A stretch of 64,000 bases of DNA from Manis javanica (GCF_040802235.1 NC_133164.1:110688302-110752301), one strand, 5' to 3'. Positions 22,290-35,184 are shown, counted from the stretch's first letter. A program made the numbers and translations. Notes: generated from the letters alone by a model not told the origin.

Positions 22290-22640
22290 GAGTGGGAGGC
22301 AGGATAATGGCCTCCAAAGCAGTCTACATCCTAACCCCAGAACCTTGCAGAGGTTACATCATATGGCAAATGGACTGTGCAGACTAAGTAATAGTCTTGT
22401 GGTGGGAGATAATCCTGCAGTGCTGGGTGGGCCCTTGTCATCACGGCCTTATAACAGGAAGGGAGGGAGGGCTAGGGATGAAGGAGAAGGCGAGGTGATG
22501 ACAGAGGCAGAGACTGGAGGGATGCTCTTTAGAATGGAGGAAGAGGCGCTGGGGCCAGGAACACAGGCGGCCAAGGAGACGGCTCTTCCCCCGCCCAAAG
22601 CCCCCTGCAAGCCCGTCTGGTGGCCCTTCCAGCACTCCTC
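22290..22640 (+). mobile_element. MaLR LTR fragment (MLT1-like), plus strand
   Basis: Diverged but ordered matches: 'ggataatggcctccaaagca', 'tacatcctaaccccagaacc', 'gggcccttgtcatcacggcc' then 'gacagaggcagagactggag'. The 3' end is degraded. Confidence 0.7.
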
Positions 22641-22749
22641 TCTGTGTCTTACCCTTAAGGTCCCCCGGATACTTCAGCCAATTTCACGTGTATACTCGGG
22701 TGGAGAGGAGGAGAACGGACCATGTGAGCCCTACAACTCTCCTCCCTAA

Positions 22750-24700
22750 TGTGCTGCTTAGGGACTAATCTAGAATTATTTTTCAGTTTTATTCCTTACT
22801 GCCTTGGGACAAATACGGAGTCTCCCTTACCTAGAACTTACAGTGGAAAAACCTGGTGGCTTAGGAGGGAGCTTTACTACTGTCCACTTGAGGGGGATGG
22901 GGGATTGTAAGAACTTGCCTTATCCTGACTCTCCAGCCATATTATTCAGATAAATGTTTTGCCAGAGTTCCCGTTTCTGGTCATTTGCTTCCGGGCGATT
23001 TTGTGAGGATTCGCAAGAGCATTTGGAAAGAACTCTTTGAACTTCTACATAAATAAAATATCTCAGAGCTGAAAATCTGGATACCTTGTACTGAGTCCTT
23101 GTAAAATCCCGAAGCACTTAAAAATTTGTGTTGCTTTCAGGTAACAGCTGTTAGTTCCATATGTATTAGGAACATTGATACAGGACACTTAACGGTGTGC
23201 CAGGCAGTGAGTTACGCTTGTTCTGTATGTGCTCTCGTTGATTTGGGGAGTGAAAGATCATCTGGGACCTGGTCTTCGGAGTCCCTGGCAGGGAAACAAA
23301 GCCTAGAGTGTGTGACTGCATCCGTCCTGATGTCACCAACTGTGGGAGGAGCCCCCTAAGCAGTGCCTGGCACTGGGGTCAGGGGGGACCTCAGTGATAC
23401 ACATGGAGGGCATTTCTTTTAATTGCAGCAAAGTGAGAGGAGCTGTCACTGGAGAGACGGAGCTTGGGTCAGAGAAGCAGAAATTGATGATATTGGTAAT
23501 GAAGGGTTCTCTGCTCTTCTGGTAATTTACAGATTTTTTGAAAATCCAAATGTTGGACAATGGCTGGAATCAATTCCTGAAATTAAGGCTTTCCTTCACG
23601 GATCTCTACTCCTCCGGCCTGCTGCTGCTTTCCCAAATAAGCACAGTGCCAGGGGATTAAGATACTGATGACTTGGAGGTCTGTTTGGAAGCTGTTTTCT
23701 GAGTATTATTTCTCTTACCCAGAGTACCACAGCGAATGCTGTCAAGCACTTCTCAGAAGTACATTTATGGTTTGGCTCATTTTCTGAGAAAAGGACAGGA
23801 GAGAAGAGGGAGTTTCGACTGTGGGAAACTAGAGTAGTAAATAAGCAGAGAATAACAACGCGTGTATTTATTCTTCAGTTAGGGTTTAGAGGAGTCTTTG
23901 CATGTTAGTAGCCACCAGGTGGCACTGTTATTCTCTAAAAATACTACTGGGGTGTGGTGGGGTGTGAGAGACAACTGCCCTCTCATCCACCCACTGCTAC
24001 TTAGTCCCTGACTCTCCACCATTCACCCCCACCACCCTCTCAGTCAACCCATTCTTGGTCAAAAAGTAGCGAAGAGTACAACACCCAGCAGAGATCGTAA
24101 AACAAATACCAAATCAAAGGTGCTTCCCAGGACAGGGTGGGCAGAACCTCCTGCCTCTCTCCTTTGGTACCCCTTCTCCCCCTCTCTTGTCTGCACCCCC
24201 ACTGCTCGTCAACCCCAGAGAAGTGGGGCTTTATTGCTTCCCTGGAAGACGGCACCATCACTGTAGGGATCGCCTTCTTGTAAGCATTGTCCTTTGAAAA
24301 GAGGGCTCTAAAAAGACTAAAGACCTCAGAGAATGATTCTTTAATATTGACCCTTCAGGCACATTTCCTATTAGACCATGTGAATCCAATACCTTCCCTT
24401 CCACTAAAATCACACCAGTGTGGGACCTCCATCTTTATGTGAAGAAGTTCTCGGGGCCTTCAAACTCCAGTCTTGCGGGAGGCCCTGGGCAGGACTGCAA
24501 GCCCTCCGAAGGAGCTGCAAAACATGGCTCTTCATTGACTTTGTTCTCTCTCCACCTGCTTCCTAGGCGGTTCAGCCACCATCTGCCAAAGGACTGCCTC
24601 CAGTCCACTCAAATGCTTGGACAGAGTGGGCTGCTCTCATTTCCCAGGACTCAGGTCAGCAAACCATTGGTGATTCGGTCATGATGCAGTGCAGGCATGG
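22750..24700. other. Unique intergenic sequence with a MIR-like patch
   Basis: A MIR-like remnant lies near 23140-23240 ('acggtgtgccaggcagtgag'). A segment at 23429-23490 has exon-like borders (ttttaattgcag ... attg|gtaatg), but no frame continues on either side. Otherwise nothing recognised. Confidence 0.4.
23909..23928 (+). promoter_or_regulatory. CTCF-like binding motif (plus orientation)
   Basis: 'tagccaccaggtggcactg' matches the CTCF core (CCACCAGGTGGCAC) well, in unique sequence. Confidence 0.6.
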
Positions 24701-24714
24701 CTGCTTTGGAAGGA

Positions 24715-24870
24715 GCTTATGTGTTGCTGAGCACTTGGGGTTCGAATCCAGACTGCACCATCGACCTGACAAGGTGACCGTAGGCAAGTTATTGAACCTG
24801 CCTGAGCTTCCATCTCAGTGAGTCAAGGTGAGTTGTCCTTGTGCAGTAGCTTCCTGTGAGCCATGGAAAT
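24715..24870 (+). repeat. MIR SINE, plus orientation
   Basis: 'ggggttcgaatccagactgc' and 'taggcaagttattgaacctg' are MIR core. The B-box-like GGTTCGAATCC could mislead a tRNA search; no tRNA cloverleaf is present. Confidence 0.8.
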
Positions 24871-24949
24871 AACACAGGCACATTCCCAGGGCCCAGAGGT
24901 CACAGACAGAGTTACTGTTGCTTCCAGGCACTGGGCACTGAGCTCCATG

Positions 24950-27290
24950 CTCAACACACATGCATTACCTTAATCCCCACAACCATCTGCCGAAGCTGCA
25001 GGTGAACTAAGGGAGGTTCAGTGCAGCGCGGCCATGGAAGGGTCGGGAAAGCTGTGCTGGCCACCACAAGAAAGGCTCTGGTCTGCGGTCCCATTCCTCC
25101 CTGTGCGCATGAACTGGGATCTTGTCATTTGTGTGGGGTGGAGGGGTGTGTTTGGGAAGGGTTAGATTTGGGTTGACGTGCTCTGTTCTACTGGACCCCG
25201 GGTACGGTTCTTCTCCGCTGAAGATGCAGTCAGCAATGAAATGGTGCCTCATGAAACGGGGATGGAGTCTCTTCAATGTGATTTTCAATATCATGACATT
25301 TTCCAAGTTGACTCAGTGGTCCCTAAGGAAATGGCATTATGGGAATTACTAGCAGCAAGGTTATCCCTCCAGAAGACATTTATTTTTAAGGGACTTCATT
25401 AAATCACACGTGGAAAATACTAACATCTTACTCCTTAGGTACGGTTGGGAAAAGTGGTGTGTTTTTAAACCTGGAAGCTCATGTCTTTAAGTAGCAAGAC
25501 ATTTAAAACGGTTAAAGACAGAACCCACCTAAAGCGTGCTGCATGTCCAGTTCACAGGGTTTCTTGTGTCTCCAGGCCTAGAGGGTCGTGTTGAGCCCTT
25601 AGGGCCATCAGAACTTTTATTATCCTGCTGGAAAACACACCAGAAAGAGGATGGCAGGCTTTAGATTTTTGAGTCTTCCTACCAGAGACCTGGCATGTCT
25701 CTCCATTCATTAAATTCTTCCCAGATTCATACACAAATTTAATTTTTATTATTGTAATTCCATCCACACTTCTTTAGTCCATGAAAAGAATCTTACGGAG
25801 TAAATGCAAGATTTGCCAAAATCTGGAAGAAAACCAAAAGGGTGGGAGATTTTAATTTGTTTTTGTAGTGGGTATGTGTGAGAGAAGGAAATATAAGGGA
25901 TAAATGGGAAGGAGGAATGTAGGGGGGAATGGACATGAAGAAACCAGCTGAAGGAGAGGGTATAAGGGAGATCGTGGGCCTGGAGCTCAGAACCCTTGCA
26001 GGGCCACGCAGGAGGAGGTGTTTTCAGGGAGAAGCTTTTAAGAAGCTCCCAAAATTGAAATGCTGAGAATACCTAGTCTTTTGACAGATGCCAAGCATGC
26101 GGCCTCAGGGCTGAGGGCCAGGAGCAGCCGCCCAGCAGGGCTGTCGGGGACTGGCCTCCTCCTCTCATCATCAAAGGGGAAGCTTGCCCTGGGGCTCTTT
26201 CTAACACCTCCTCCCCCAGCCTGCAGCCAAGTCTGGCTGCATCCTCGCTTCAGCCTGTAAACAAAGAGCTCAGGTATTTATGCCCTCAGGCCCCTCTCTG
26301 GCCTTCTCCTCTCCGCCCAGAGGGATGGGGGACCCAGACTGCTCCCCTCCCCTCTGGAACCGAGGGCTCTAGGGTGTCTACAGCTTCTGCCACCTCTGAG
26401 AAGGGAAGTCCTGGGAAGGCCGGCCTCTCCCTTCCTTCCCGCACTGCTTTTCCCAGCTGGGGCCCTCCCCGCAATGGAGCCGGGCCAGGCCCTGTTGCTG
26501 AGGGAACAGGCAGCCCGCCCCACCTCCTTCCCCACAGAAATAGCCAGAGAAGAGGAGCAGAGGATTAAATTGCCCTAATCTCCAGGCTTCAGAGGAGGCT
26601 GGGAGCCCGGCCAGCATGAGGTGTCCTCTCCCCATTGGTCCCGAGGAAGCAGCAGGCCACAGGCCTGTGTCCCTCCTCTCCCTTCTGCCCCTCCTGTGCC
26701 TCCCTCTTCTCAACCACAAACCCCCCAGAAAGGGAGACCACCAGTTTTGCTTCCCTCACACAGGAAGGGAGGGTCAAAGCCAGCGGCTGCCTGACTTTAC
26801 TGTTCTGATCTCACTGGCACTTGGAATGGAGAGACTGAATGCCCTCTGAGAGGCCGACTTTGGTTCTGACTCATTGTCTGTAAATGTTGGTGGGTAGGAA
26901 CCAGGTGACCTCTGCCTGCAGCTGAGACAGACATACCTGTAAAGGTGGACCTCACCCAGCACCACCCTGTCATTCTCTCCTTCCCCCAAAGACATCAGCA
27001 GCTCAGTGGGGTGAAGTCTGCAGTGTGGTGATGAAGGCCTTTCTTAGATCTTTGGCTAAGGGGTGTGCTTCCCTGAACTGACATTAGGCTACATGGGCCA
27101 CCATGCTAGGCTCCACTCCACCAAACAAATTCGGATTCAGTTAGTCTGGGAAAGGTATTTTTTTTAAGTGCCTGTTGATGGCTGTTTGAGAGAGCAAAGC
27201 CCCGTGGGGCTGAGTGGTGTGTCCAAGAGGACCCTACAGCTGGACACATGGGACAACACAGTTTTCCTGACTTAAGCAGAGTATGCTTTC
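24950..27290. other. Unique intergenic sequence, moderately GC-rich at 26.0-26.8 kb
   Basis: ORFs near 25.0-25.4 and 26.3-26.8 kb overlap on both strands and lack motifs. CpG is not enriched, so no CpG island. Confidence 0.4.
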
Positions 27291-27960
27291 TGTCATATTA
27301 CTTTTTCTGCTTAGAAAATGTTTTCAAATGAATACACATACTATTTAGGAAATTTATAAAATACAGAAAGGTATAAAGAAGAAAATTTGGTCACCCATAA
27401 ACCCCCAACACCAGAGTTAGGCACTGTTAACATTGTGGGCTATCTTTTCATCTACTTTCACATATTTAATTTACAAAAAGGTCATACAGAGTATACAGCT
27501 ATATGTCCTCTTCATTCCACTGTAACCCAAGCAGTAGGACAGGCCTCTTAGACACTGTTGGAAAAAAAGTGAATTGGCAATATTTTTAGCAGGCTATTTA
27601 GCAGTGAGTATCATAAATACTCTTAAATTATCACCCTGCAGCCCACTAATTCCATTTCTAGGAATCTATCTTCAGAGAATAATCAGATGCATGGAAAAAA
27701 TTATTTATAGGCACTTTCATTTTTGCGTTATTTATAACAGCCAAAATGATCAACTTCATAAATGTATGAAACTTACAAGCATAGTTCAACAAATTACAGT
27801 CATTCATGAGATGGATGGAATGTTCTGTGTCATTAAAGAATGTGTGCTAGCTGTAGCCCTTTGGATGCTGCCGGACCAGGGACCTTTCCTTCTAGATCAC
27901 CCACAAATTCTATCTCAGTACCAAACATTTGGAAAGTTTATTCTTTTTATTATTGTTTAA
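27290..27960. repeat. Probable old LINE fragments
   Basis: 27300-27560 (for example 'cacccataaacccccaacac', 'catctactttcacatattta') and the L1-like stretch following 'ccactaattccatttctagg' (27640-27800, 'agcaggctatttagcagtga') resemble old L1M 3' regions. Attribution is tentative. Confidence 0.45.
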
Positions 27961-27979
27961 TATGTACTGTTCTTGCTAT

Positions 27980-28155
27980 GTGGGGAGGGTGTGTGTATGC
28001 ATGATGATGTATTGTGAATACACTTGTGTATGTATGTGTGTGTGCTGCACGTACACTGTGTACATACATGTAATTGTGCATTTGTGGGCACACTTGTGTA
28101 TGTGTGTGTGGTTAGGTATTGAGAGTACATGTGTGTACATATGTGTGACTGTATG
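27980..28155 (+). repeat. Degenerate TG/CA microsatellite
   Basis: Imperfect TG-rich tract with TATG and TACATG interruptions. The cysteine-rich ORFs here are translations of the repeat, not genes. Confidence 0.85.
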
Positions 28156-28219
28156 TAAGAGAGAACTCAGGATCCACAAACTACTCAAGGACGGGGTCGT
28201 GATTCCCACCACTTCATGC

Positions 28220-28850
28220 TCTGTCAGCTCTTCTGCTGCAGCTTATCTGACACTAAATTCATCTTCCTCAGTCCTGTTCCAGTTCCAGGATCACTTTTTG
28301 AGTTCATATGATACACTTCTGTCTTCCCAAACAGACTCTTTTTCCTGCATTACCACTTTCGTTAGTGGTATCACCCAAACCTTTCTCCTTTGGGACACTC
28401 AGATTCAAATTTTTGGAGCCATGGACCATGGAATCCTATCAATGGTTTTTTAAAAGTCTTGGCATGTGTGTTTCTGTTCCCGTTGCTGGCACCCTAGGCG
28501 GCAAGCCCCTGTCACTTCCTCCCAAATAATTCTCTCCCTTTGCTGGGCCATTTGCTTACAGCCCCTCATCCCTTCAAACTATCTGGTGTCCAGCACTTGT
28601 CTAAGTTATTTTTATCCTTTTTCTTCTACTTAAAAGCCTTCAGTGGCCACTTTTAAATGGCCATTATTAAATGAAGTGCTAACTTCTTATCCTGGCATGT
28701 GAGTCACTCCTTAATTCAAACTCGACCCATCCATCTTCCTGTCTTATATCACACAACTTCCTAATTAATATCCCTGCCTCTTGCCAAACTGGTGTGTGCA
28801 CCAACCCTGGGACACATACCATATTCTCGTGATTTCCCCACTTGTCAGCC
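28220..28850 (+). repeat. L2 LINE fragment, plus strand
   Basis: Sequence such as 'tacttaaaagccttcagtgg' and 'gaagtgctaacttcttatcc' follows the L2 3'-region order (…CTTCAGTGGCTTCCC…, …AAGTCCTTAAC…). Confidence 0.55.
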
Positions 28851-28859
28851 GGACTATCA

Positions 28860-28965
28860 TGCATAGTTTGCTTTACTATTTCACCTCGGCGCCTCCCCTA
28901 CAAAGCGGGGATAATAATAATAATGCCGTCTTTGTAGGACTGGTGTGAGATGCTTGAATGCAACA
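28860..28965 (+). repeat. MIR fragment, plus orientation
   Basis: 'gcggggataataataataat' followed by 'ggtgtgagatgcttgaatgc' resembles the MIR 3' half. Confidence 0.55.
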
Positions 28966-29609
28966 CCTGTCCTTGATCTGCGTGCAGTTTTGCAGCTGAG
29001 GCAGGGCTGGGCGGCTCCTATCTGCTCCTCGCAGTGTCAGCGGAGGTGGATGGGTGGGGCTGGAGGATCTCTTTCCAAGGTGGTTCACTCACATAGCTGG
29101 CAAGGTGGTGTTCCTGGCAGGAGTCAGCTGGGGCTGTGGTCCTGGGGTCTGAATTGCCCTCCATTTGGACCGCTGTGCGGCTTCTTGGGATTTCCTCACA
29201 GCGTGTGAGCTGGGTTCTAAGTCAGAAGATGCAGAAACTGTTGGTCTTTTTAAAGGCTAGACTTGAAACTAACTAGCACAGGATAACCTCCACTAAATTC
29301 CATTCGTCAAAGGTGTCCCAGGCCAGCCGAGATTCTAGGAGGTGAAGACATAGATTCCCTCTCTCTGAGGGGGAGCCTGCGTGCATACCAGGAAGGAAAG
29401 AATTATGGCAGCCATCTTCTGAGACAAGTTACCACGTCAGGGTCTTTGTGATCCCCTGTCTTGTCTAATAGAGAAGATTTTCAGCAGACATCTCACGTTT
29501 ACTGAACTCCTGACACCTGTACTTTCCTCAGTCAAATGATCGCTTGGATTGCTGCCTTGAATTGTAAGTTGATTTTTCCCTTGGGCTGTGACTCGTTATG
29601 ACATTCCAC

Positions 29610-29715
29610 CTAAACAGTAAGCTCTCTGAGGGTAAGGCTCTTAGCTACAATATGTGATTTTGTATCCCCCACAGAGATTTACACATAGTAGGCTCCTCAC
29701 ATATGCAGCACTTGA
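29610..29715 (+). repeat. L2 3' end
   Basis: 'aacagtaagctctctgaggg' and 'cacatagtaggctcctcaca' match the L2 tail. Confidence 0.7.
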
Positions 29716-29719
29716 TTCA

Positions 29720-31220
29720 CTTTATGCTTTCAGAAATTTAGCACTGGAAAGGGCACATAAGAGTTGCTTTTATGGAATTTGTGTACAACGCAAGGCTCAC
29801 TGGGATCCAGGGAAAACTCAGAGAAACAGTCCTTTTGTTCTCCAGCTCTGCGCAGAGCTGGGCCCAGAGGCTTCCAGAGGGGGTAGCCGAGTGAGGAGGC
29901 TGCAGACCGGAGGGCATGGGGAGGAAATTCCATTCTAGACCCTCATTTCCGAAACTGCTCTGTGATAGCCCGGCTTTGTGCCGCTGGCCCCAATCCAGAG
30001 GTAGGCAGGCCGGCTCTTAGGTCATAAAAGCACCAGGAAAATACAAATGCAGGCCCCCTCTACAGTCCCAAACTGGAGGTTACAGGGTTTGCTTCGTGTT
30101 TTGTTTGTTTCTAAGGCTGAAGCCAATTATCCCACTTACTTTTTTAGAAAAGTTTGCTAGAGATTGTATTTTAAGTTCATTTCTTCTCAAAAATGGGCCT
30201 CTACAACACATTTTTAAAGTTGGTTCCAAAGATTCAAATACAGTCTGGCAGGGAAGGTGGCCCTGGGGTCACATGTCAGAGGTCAGGGGCCCCTGATTGT
30301 TCCCAAATGCACTTCCCAGTTGCTGTAGATTTGAACTTTGCCTTGTTGCAGGGACCTCTGGGGTGGTGCCAGGCTGGTGAGCCCTGGGGGGGTATGCGGG
30401 GGTGGGGGTGGGGGTCGGGGTGGGGGCCGGCAGCAATCCCTGCAGTTCAAAGGCAGCTGCTCCAGTTTTGCCTGGCTTACATTTCAGTCCTTGAATCAGC
30501 CCTGAACCTATTCCCCATAGGTTCTAGTAGGTGGGCAGTAGGGAGGTGGGACTTGGGACTGACAGCTGGTATAACCCAAAGCTGCAAGCCTTGCAGATTG
30601 ACAGTCCTTTGGAGCAGGGAACTCTCAAGATTAGCGTCAGAGTCTAAAAATTCCCCTGACTGCTTCTAGAAGCCCTGGAGCATTTGGCCAGAAGGCCAGG
30701 AAAGGATGCTCCATGTCCAGAATGAACCACGAGCTCCCTGCTTCCCAGCTCAGGCAAGATTCTGTGAAGTGTAGCTGAATGCAGGGCACTGGGTTCAGAA
30801 ATGAACCCAAATTCTGGCTGTAACCAAGGCAGGTAGGTATTTGCTAGATAAGATAATGCAAGTTGAAGAGAGAGAAGGTCCAGACCATCCCCTAAAACAA
30901 GTATCTCCACTGATACCTGAATACCATAAATTTATATTTATTGACATGGACTGGTGTGTTAAGATGCATTGTTAAGTGGAAAAATCAAGCCACAGAGTAA
31001 TACACAGTGTATGGCCCCATCTATAATGGCCTGCACATAACACACAGGAAAAATGTGGAAGAGTGTACATCAAACTGTCCATAGTAGTTAATACCCCTGA
31101 CTGGGGGGTTTCAAGTGGTTCTTTTTCCTTTTGTTTTTCTGCATTTTAGAATTTACTTACAGTACATATATAGTCCTTCTGTAATTTTTTTCAAAGAGAA
31201 AATCTAACATTTATGAATCA
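29720..31220. other. Unique intergenic sequence
   Basis: No gene recognised; contains the G-rich tract listed separately. The plus ORF at 30193-30669 runs through that tract and has no motif. Confidence 0.4.
30385..30428 (+). other. G-quadruplex-forming tract
   Basis: At least five runs of four or more G in about 44 bp (ggggggg, ggggg, ggggg, ggggg, gggg, ggggg) with 1-6 nt spacers, fitting the G4 rule. It is isolated from any recognised promoter. Confidence 0.75.
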
Positions 31221-31224
31221 TTTC

Positions 31225-31385
31225 TTTAGCTCAGTGTTTTGCAAACTGTGCTTTAAAAACAGCAGCATTAGACTCAGAAAGCTTGCTGAAAAGTAAGATC
31301 CCTAGGTGTCCCTCAACCTGTTGAGTCTGAATCTGGGGAGGTAGCCTGAGAAACAGCATTTTAAACACCCTCTATGGGCAATTCT
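31225..31385. mobile_element. Non-autonomous hAT-Charlie MER element
   Basis: 'cagtgttttgcaaactgtgc', then 'gagtctgaatctggggaggt' and 'agcctgagaaacagcatttt' match the common 160-bp MER family with this layout. Related copies are at 32020, 40630 and 44075. The exact MER number is uncertain. Confidence 0.6.
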
Positions 31386-31789
31386 AAGGGAATGTAACAT
31401 GTGTGGATGTTTGCTTTCTTCAAATGTGTGACCACTGCTCAACCTCTGGCCCTGGGCCTGCTTTCCTTGCTGACCCTTCTCCCCTCCCCACCTCCTTTCT
31501 CTATGTCCCCGGGAACCAGAAACAGCCTATCAACCCTGACACAGGAGACCAGGCCCTTGATCCTCCCATGCCCTTGACAACAGTTTGCAGGCAGTGCTTC
31601 CCAGCATCCTCCTCTTCCTTTCCCTTGCTCTAGTCCCCTTTGCTTCACTACACCTTTTTGGCTAGAAGGCCTGACAGCACATGTGGATTTGCATTATTAC
31701 CTAAGTCAGGTAAGACTACAGCTGTAAACCAAATTAAGTTTGCCAGCAGGCAGAGTAGCAGAAACACAGGGTAAGTCTGATCATGCCCC

Positions 31790-31965
31790 CTGATAGGCAT
31801 GTGATCCTAGTTATGTGTTTCACCTCTCCAAGTCTCAGTTTCCTTAGCTACAAAAAAGACATGGTCATATCCATCACAGAGGTGTTCTCACAAGGTTTAA
31901 AATATAAGATCAGGTGTATATGCAAGGCATCTGGTGCATAGTAGTTGCCCAACAAAACTTGCTAT
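31790..31965 (+). repeat. MIR SINE, plus orientation
   Basis: 'tctccaagtctcagtttcct' and 'gcatagtagttgcccaacaa' mark the MIR middle and tail. Confidence 0.75.
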
Positions 31966-32019
31966 TACCAATTTGAACTAAAGAACTCTCATAAAAAGTC
32001 TGAACCGTTCTCAAACTCT

Positions 32020-32180
32020 CCAGGGAGCTTAGTAGTAATGCACAGTATTAGGTGTCCTCCCCACCAAAGTATTCCAAATTAATCTCTCTAAGGTAAGGCC
32101 CCAGGAAATACATTGAGCTGGTACCCCAGGTGATTCTGATCACATGTTGCAGGTGGTCCTGGATCATACTTGGAGGAATG
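32020..32180. mobile_element. Non-autonomous hAT-Charlie MER element (diverged)
   Basis: 'accccaggtgattctgatca' and 'aaggccccaggaaatacatt' fit the same layout as the element at 31225. Confidence 0.5.
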
Positions 32181-32544
32181 CTAGCCTAAAACTTTCATGA
32201 TCAAAATGGAAATGACTGCAATTACCAACTCCCCTACTCAGGCAGCTCACACTTAAGTAGTCAACATCCATACTGTACCACATCACAGGTTGGCAGGGGT
32301 TTGGCAGAGCTGAGCTGCGCCCCCCCTTGCCATGGTTCCAAGCTGGGTCTGGGTCCAGGTCTGCTCCATGTGGCTTTCTTCCTTCTTGGGCCAGTAGGTA
32401 TCCAAGACATGCTCTTTTCATGCCACATTTGCTAATATTCCGTCAGCCAAGCAAGCACATGGCCATGCCCGACATCCATGGGGAGAGGGACAGATACAAT
32501 ACCCTGTCTCAGAGACATGCATGAAAAGTAAATGCTTAATTCTC

Positions 32545-32762
32545 TAAACCAGGCAATGAGGAAACTATAGCCTGTGGGCCAGATTAGCCCACAGCCTGTT
32601 TTCCTGTGGTCCAGGAGCTGAGAGTGGCTTTTACATTTTTTAGGAGTTGTAAAGAAAAACAAAGTGAATAGGAACAAGATGCCATATATGGTCCACAAAA
32701 CCTAAAATATTTACTAGCTGGCCTTTGCAGGAAAAAGTTTATTGATTTCTGCTGGAAGTCAT
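32545..32762 (+). mobile_element. hAT-type DNA transposon remnant
   Basis: Begins 'ggaaactatagcctgtgggc' and ends 'aaaatatttactagctggcc' plus 'aggaaaaagtttattgattt', the terminal halves of a common mammalian hAT repeat. The name is not certain. Confidence 0.6.
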
Positions 32763-32764
32763 CA

Positions 32765-34820
32765 AAAATGTTCAGTTTTTTGGCTACACAGCATCACTGC
32801 ACAAAGGTAAGCAGTTTCATATTTTTGTTTATTTTTAAGTTAAGAGGGATTTAAAGATGTTTCTAAGCCGTGGGACAGGAGGAGGGGAAGGAACCGTTAC
32901 AAAACAGAAGAGAGGGAAGCTAATTAAAGGAGAATGATCTTGGTGGAAAAAGCTGCTTGAGGAGGAAGGGACAGCTTCTTCTCTAAGGATGGTGAAAACG
33001 GGTTGGGATCAGGTCCAGTGCAGAGGAGGGCAAGGTGGGGTCAGCGTGTGATGCGGATGTTCAGGAGAAAGAGAGGACAAGGCAGGATTGTCCAGGGGCA
33101 GCCCCCTGCATCCAGGGAAAATCACCAGGCTTGGAAAAGGGCAGAAGAGAATCCTGGTGTCCCTGCAGTAGAGCGCTGGGGGTTCTCTCCTGGACCTTCC
33201 GGGGGTTGTCTGATGCTATATATTGCACAGTCTGGATTTCTTTTTTTTTTTTTTTGACTGACTAAAGCTACTTAACAACTCTGCAGGAAGAAAAGTTAAG
33301 TTGTAGGAAGCTGACCACACAAATTCTCCCAGTGCTTAGGGAGATTCCTATTCATGGCAATGCCCAAGAATTATGTCCTGTCAGGAATAAACATCTCTGC
33401 AAGTCAAATTCTCTTTTGAACCAGTTTGAACGTCTTACTTGTGTCTGCATTAACCAGTGAGTTCAGTAAAATTTTTGACATATCTATTTCATTGAAAGCC
33501 ATAATTTTACCATTAAAAAAATTATCTTTTAGCAATATCTAAGGTATCTCATTTCACAGTCACTACAGCTCTGTGAAGCAATCACTGCTGTCATCCTTAT
33601 ACCCACATTTGGAAGATAACATCATTGAGGAACGAAGTGCTTAAGGTCACACTAGCAGAGTGGCCAAGTCAAGGAAAAGACTTGAGGAGTCTTCTGACTC
33701 CAAAGCTCCTATTCTTTCCCCTATTAAGTTTTAAAAAAGTGACACCCCATCATGTTATTGATTTGCCCATCGCTGATCAGAGCAGGGGCTGTGGGAAAGG
33801 AGCTGCGGGGATGTATCTGCTGGGCTTGCCGAAAGTCAACAGCATTTGAAATCCGTAAAACAGATGAGTACCAGCACCAAAAGGAAACTGGTCTCTACTT
33901 ATTTTTTTCTTCTCTAATAGATTATCAAAGTAAAATCCTCAGAAGTTTAACATTTCACAGTACTGTCCAAAGCAGCATTACTTTGCTTGCACCACAAACA
34001 CGGCCACCCACCCACCCAGGGATGTTAGCATTTCAGATGATTTCATTCTGAAGCATTCTGCCTTTTTCTCAGCATTCTGCTACTTTTCCACAAGAAATCC
34101 AACATAATAAACACCCACAGTGAGTGATCTAGATAATGGTGTAGGTCACTTCACGGATGTCACCTATACAACAGTCCACAATCTCTATAGTCATTCAGTC
34201 AGCAAATGTTTATTATGGAAGTATAATGATGTTAGTGATATACATATGAAAACAAACAAAACAAAACAGGATCTTTGCCTCTCGTAGATGAGTCCAAAGG
34301 AAAGCCTTTGAGGCATACAGATAATTACAAGGCAACATGCCAATGAAGGGTTGGTGGGAGCATGGAGGAACTAGGCCTTCCGTGTGTGAGACAATCACAG
34401 AAAGCATAATAGGGCTAGAGTTTGCACTGAGACTTGAAGAATAAGTAGGCATTTGTCCAGAAGACAGAGGAGGAGGTGTCCAGAAGCTTTTAGACAGAAG
34501 AGCTCTCAAAGGGGAAGAGAGAGCACAGGGTAACGAGGAGGCAGACAACAGCCCAGAGTGGCTGCAGCAATCAGTACGTAGGGAAGAATTCCGAATATGA
34601 AACTAGACAAGTGGTCAGGAACAAGTCATGACAGGCCGTGATGTGGAAACCTCCCTGCAGGCCACAGCTGAGAGAGCCGTTGCGGCAGGAGCTGAGTTTA
34701 CATCCTGCACAAAAGTACCCACAGATACCCTCAAGGAGATAGTCAAACTCTGACGACTGAATCAACACCAGGTCCAACCTCTATTTCCCACCGGTACCCA
34801 AACCCCAAAATAGCTTCCAT
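32765..34820. other. Unique intergenic sequence with one MIR
   Basis: A MIR in minus orientation lies at about 33540-33730 ('gaagataacatcattgagga', 'taaggtcacactagcagagt'). A T-run is at 33240-33255. No gene recognised. Confidence 0.5.
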
Positions 34821-34827
34821 GGTACTT

Positions 34828-35184
34828 GTCTTAGTCTGTTTGGGCTGTTATGGCAAAATACTACAGTTGGGTGGCTTATAAACAACAGAAATTTATTTCT
34901 CACAGTTCTGGAGGCTAGGAAGTCCAAGGTCAAAGTATTGACAGATCTGGTGTCTGGTGAGAGCCCTCTCTCTGTAGACAACCGTCTCTTCACTATGTCT
35001 TCACATGGTGGAAGGGGCAAGGGGCTGTCAGGCCTCCTTTAGGAGGGCGCTAATCCCATTCCTGAGGGCCCTACCACGCAACCTAATCATCTCCCAAAGG
35101 CCCCACCTCCTAACAGCATCACCTTGGGGGGTAAGATTTCAACATAGGAATTTAGGAGGCACACAGACATTCAGACCATAGTTG
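34828..35184 (-). mobile_element. MaLR LTR (MST/MLT1A-like), minus strand, full length
   Basis: 'cttagtctgtttgggctgtt', 'ggtggcttataaacaacaga', 'gtgtctggtgagagccctct' and 'catcaccttggggggtaaga' are in the expected order for a reverse-oriented MaLR LTR. Confidence 0.88.

Noticed and set aside
23429..23490. Segment with good acceptor and donor
   Set aside because: No reading frame or partner exon connects to it; at most a cryptic non-coding exon.
24735..24760. tRNA B-box-like GGTTCGAATCC
   Set aside because: It is the core of a MIR SINE; no cloverleaf or A-box at tRNA spacing.
27929..28453. 174-codon plus-strand ORF rich in Cys and Val
   Set aside because: Its first third is translation of a TG/CA microsatellite and the rest is L2-like sequence.
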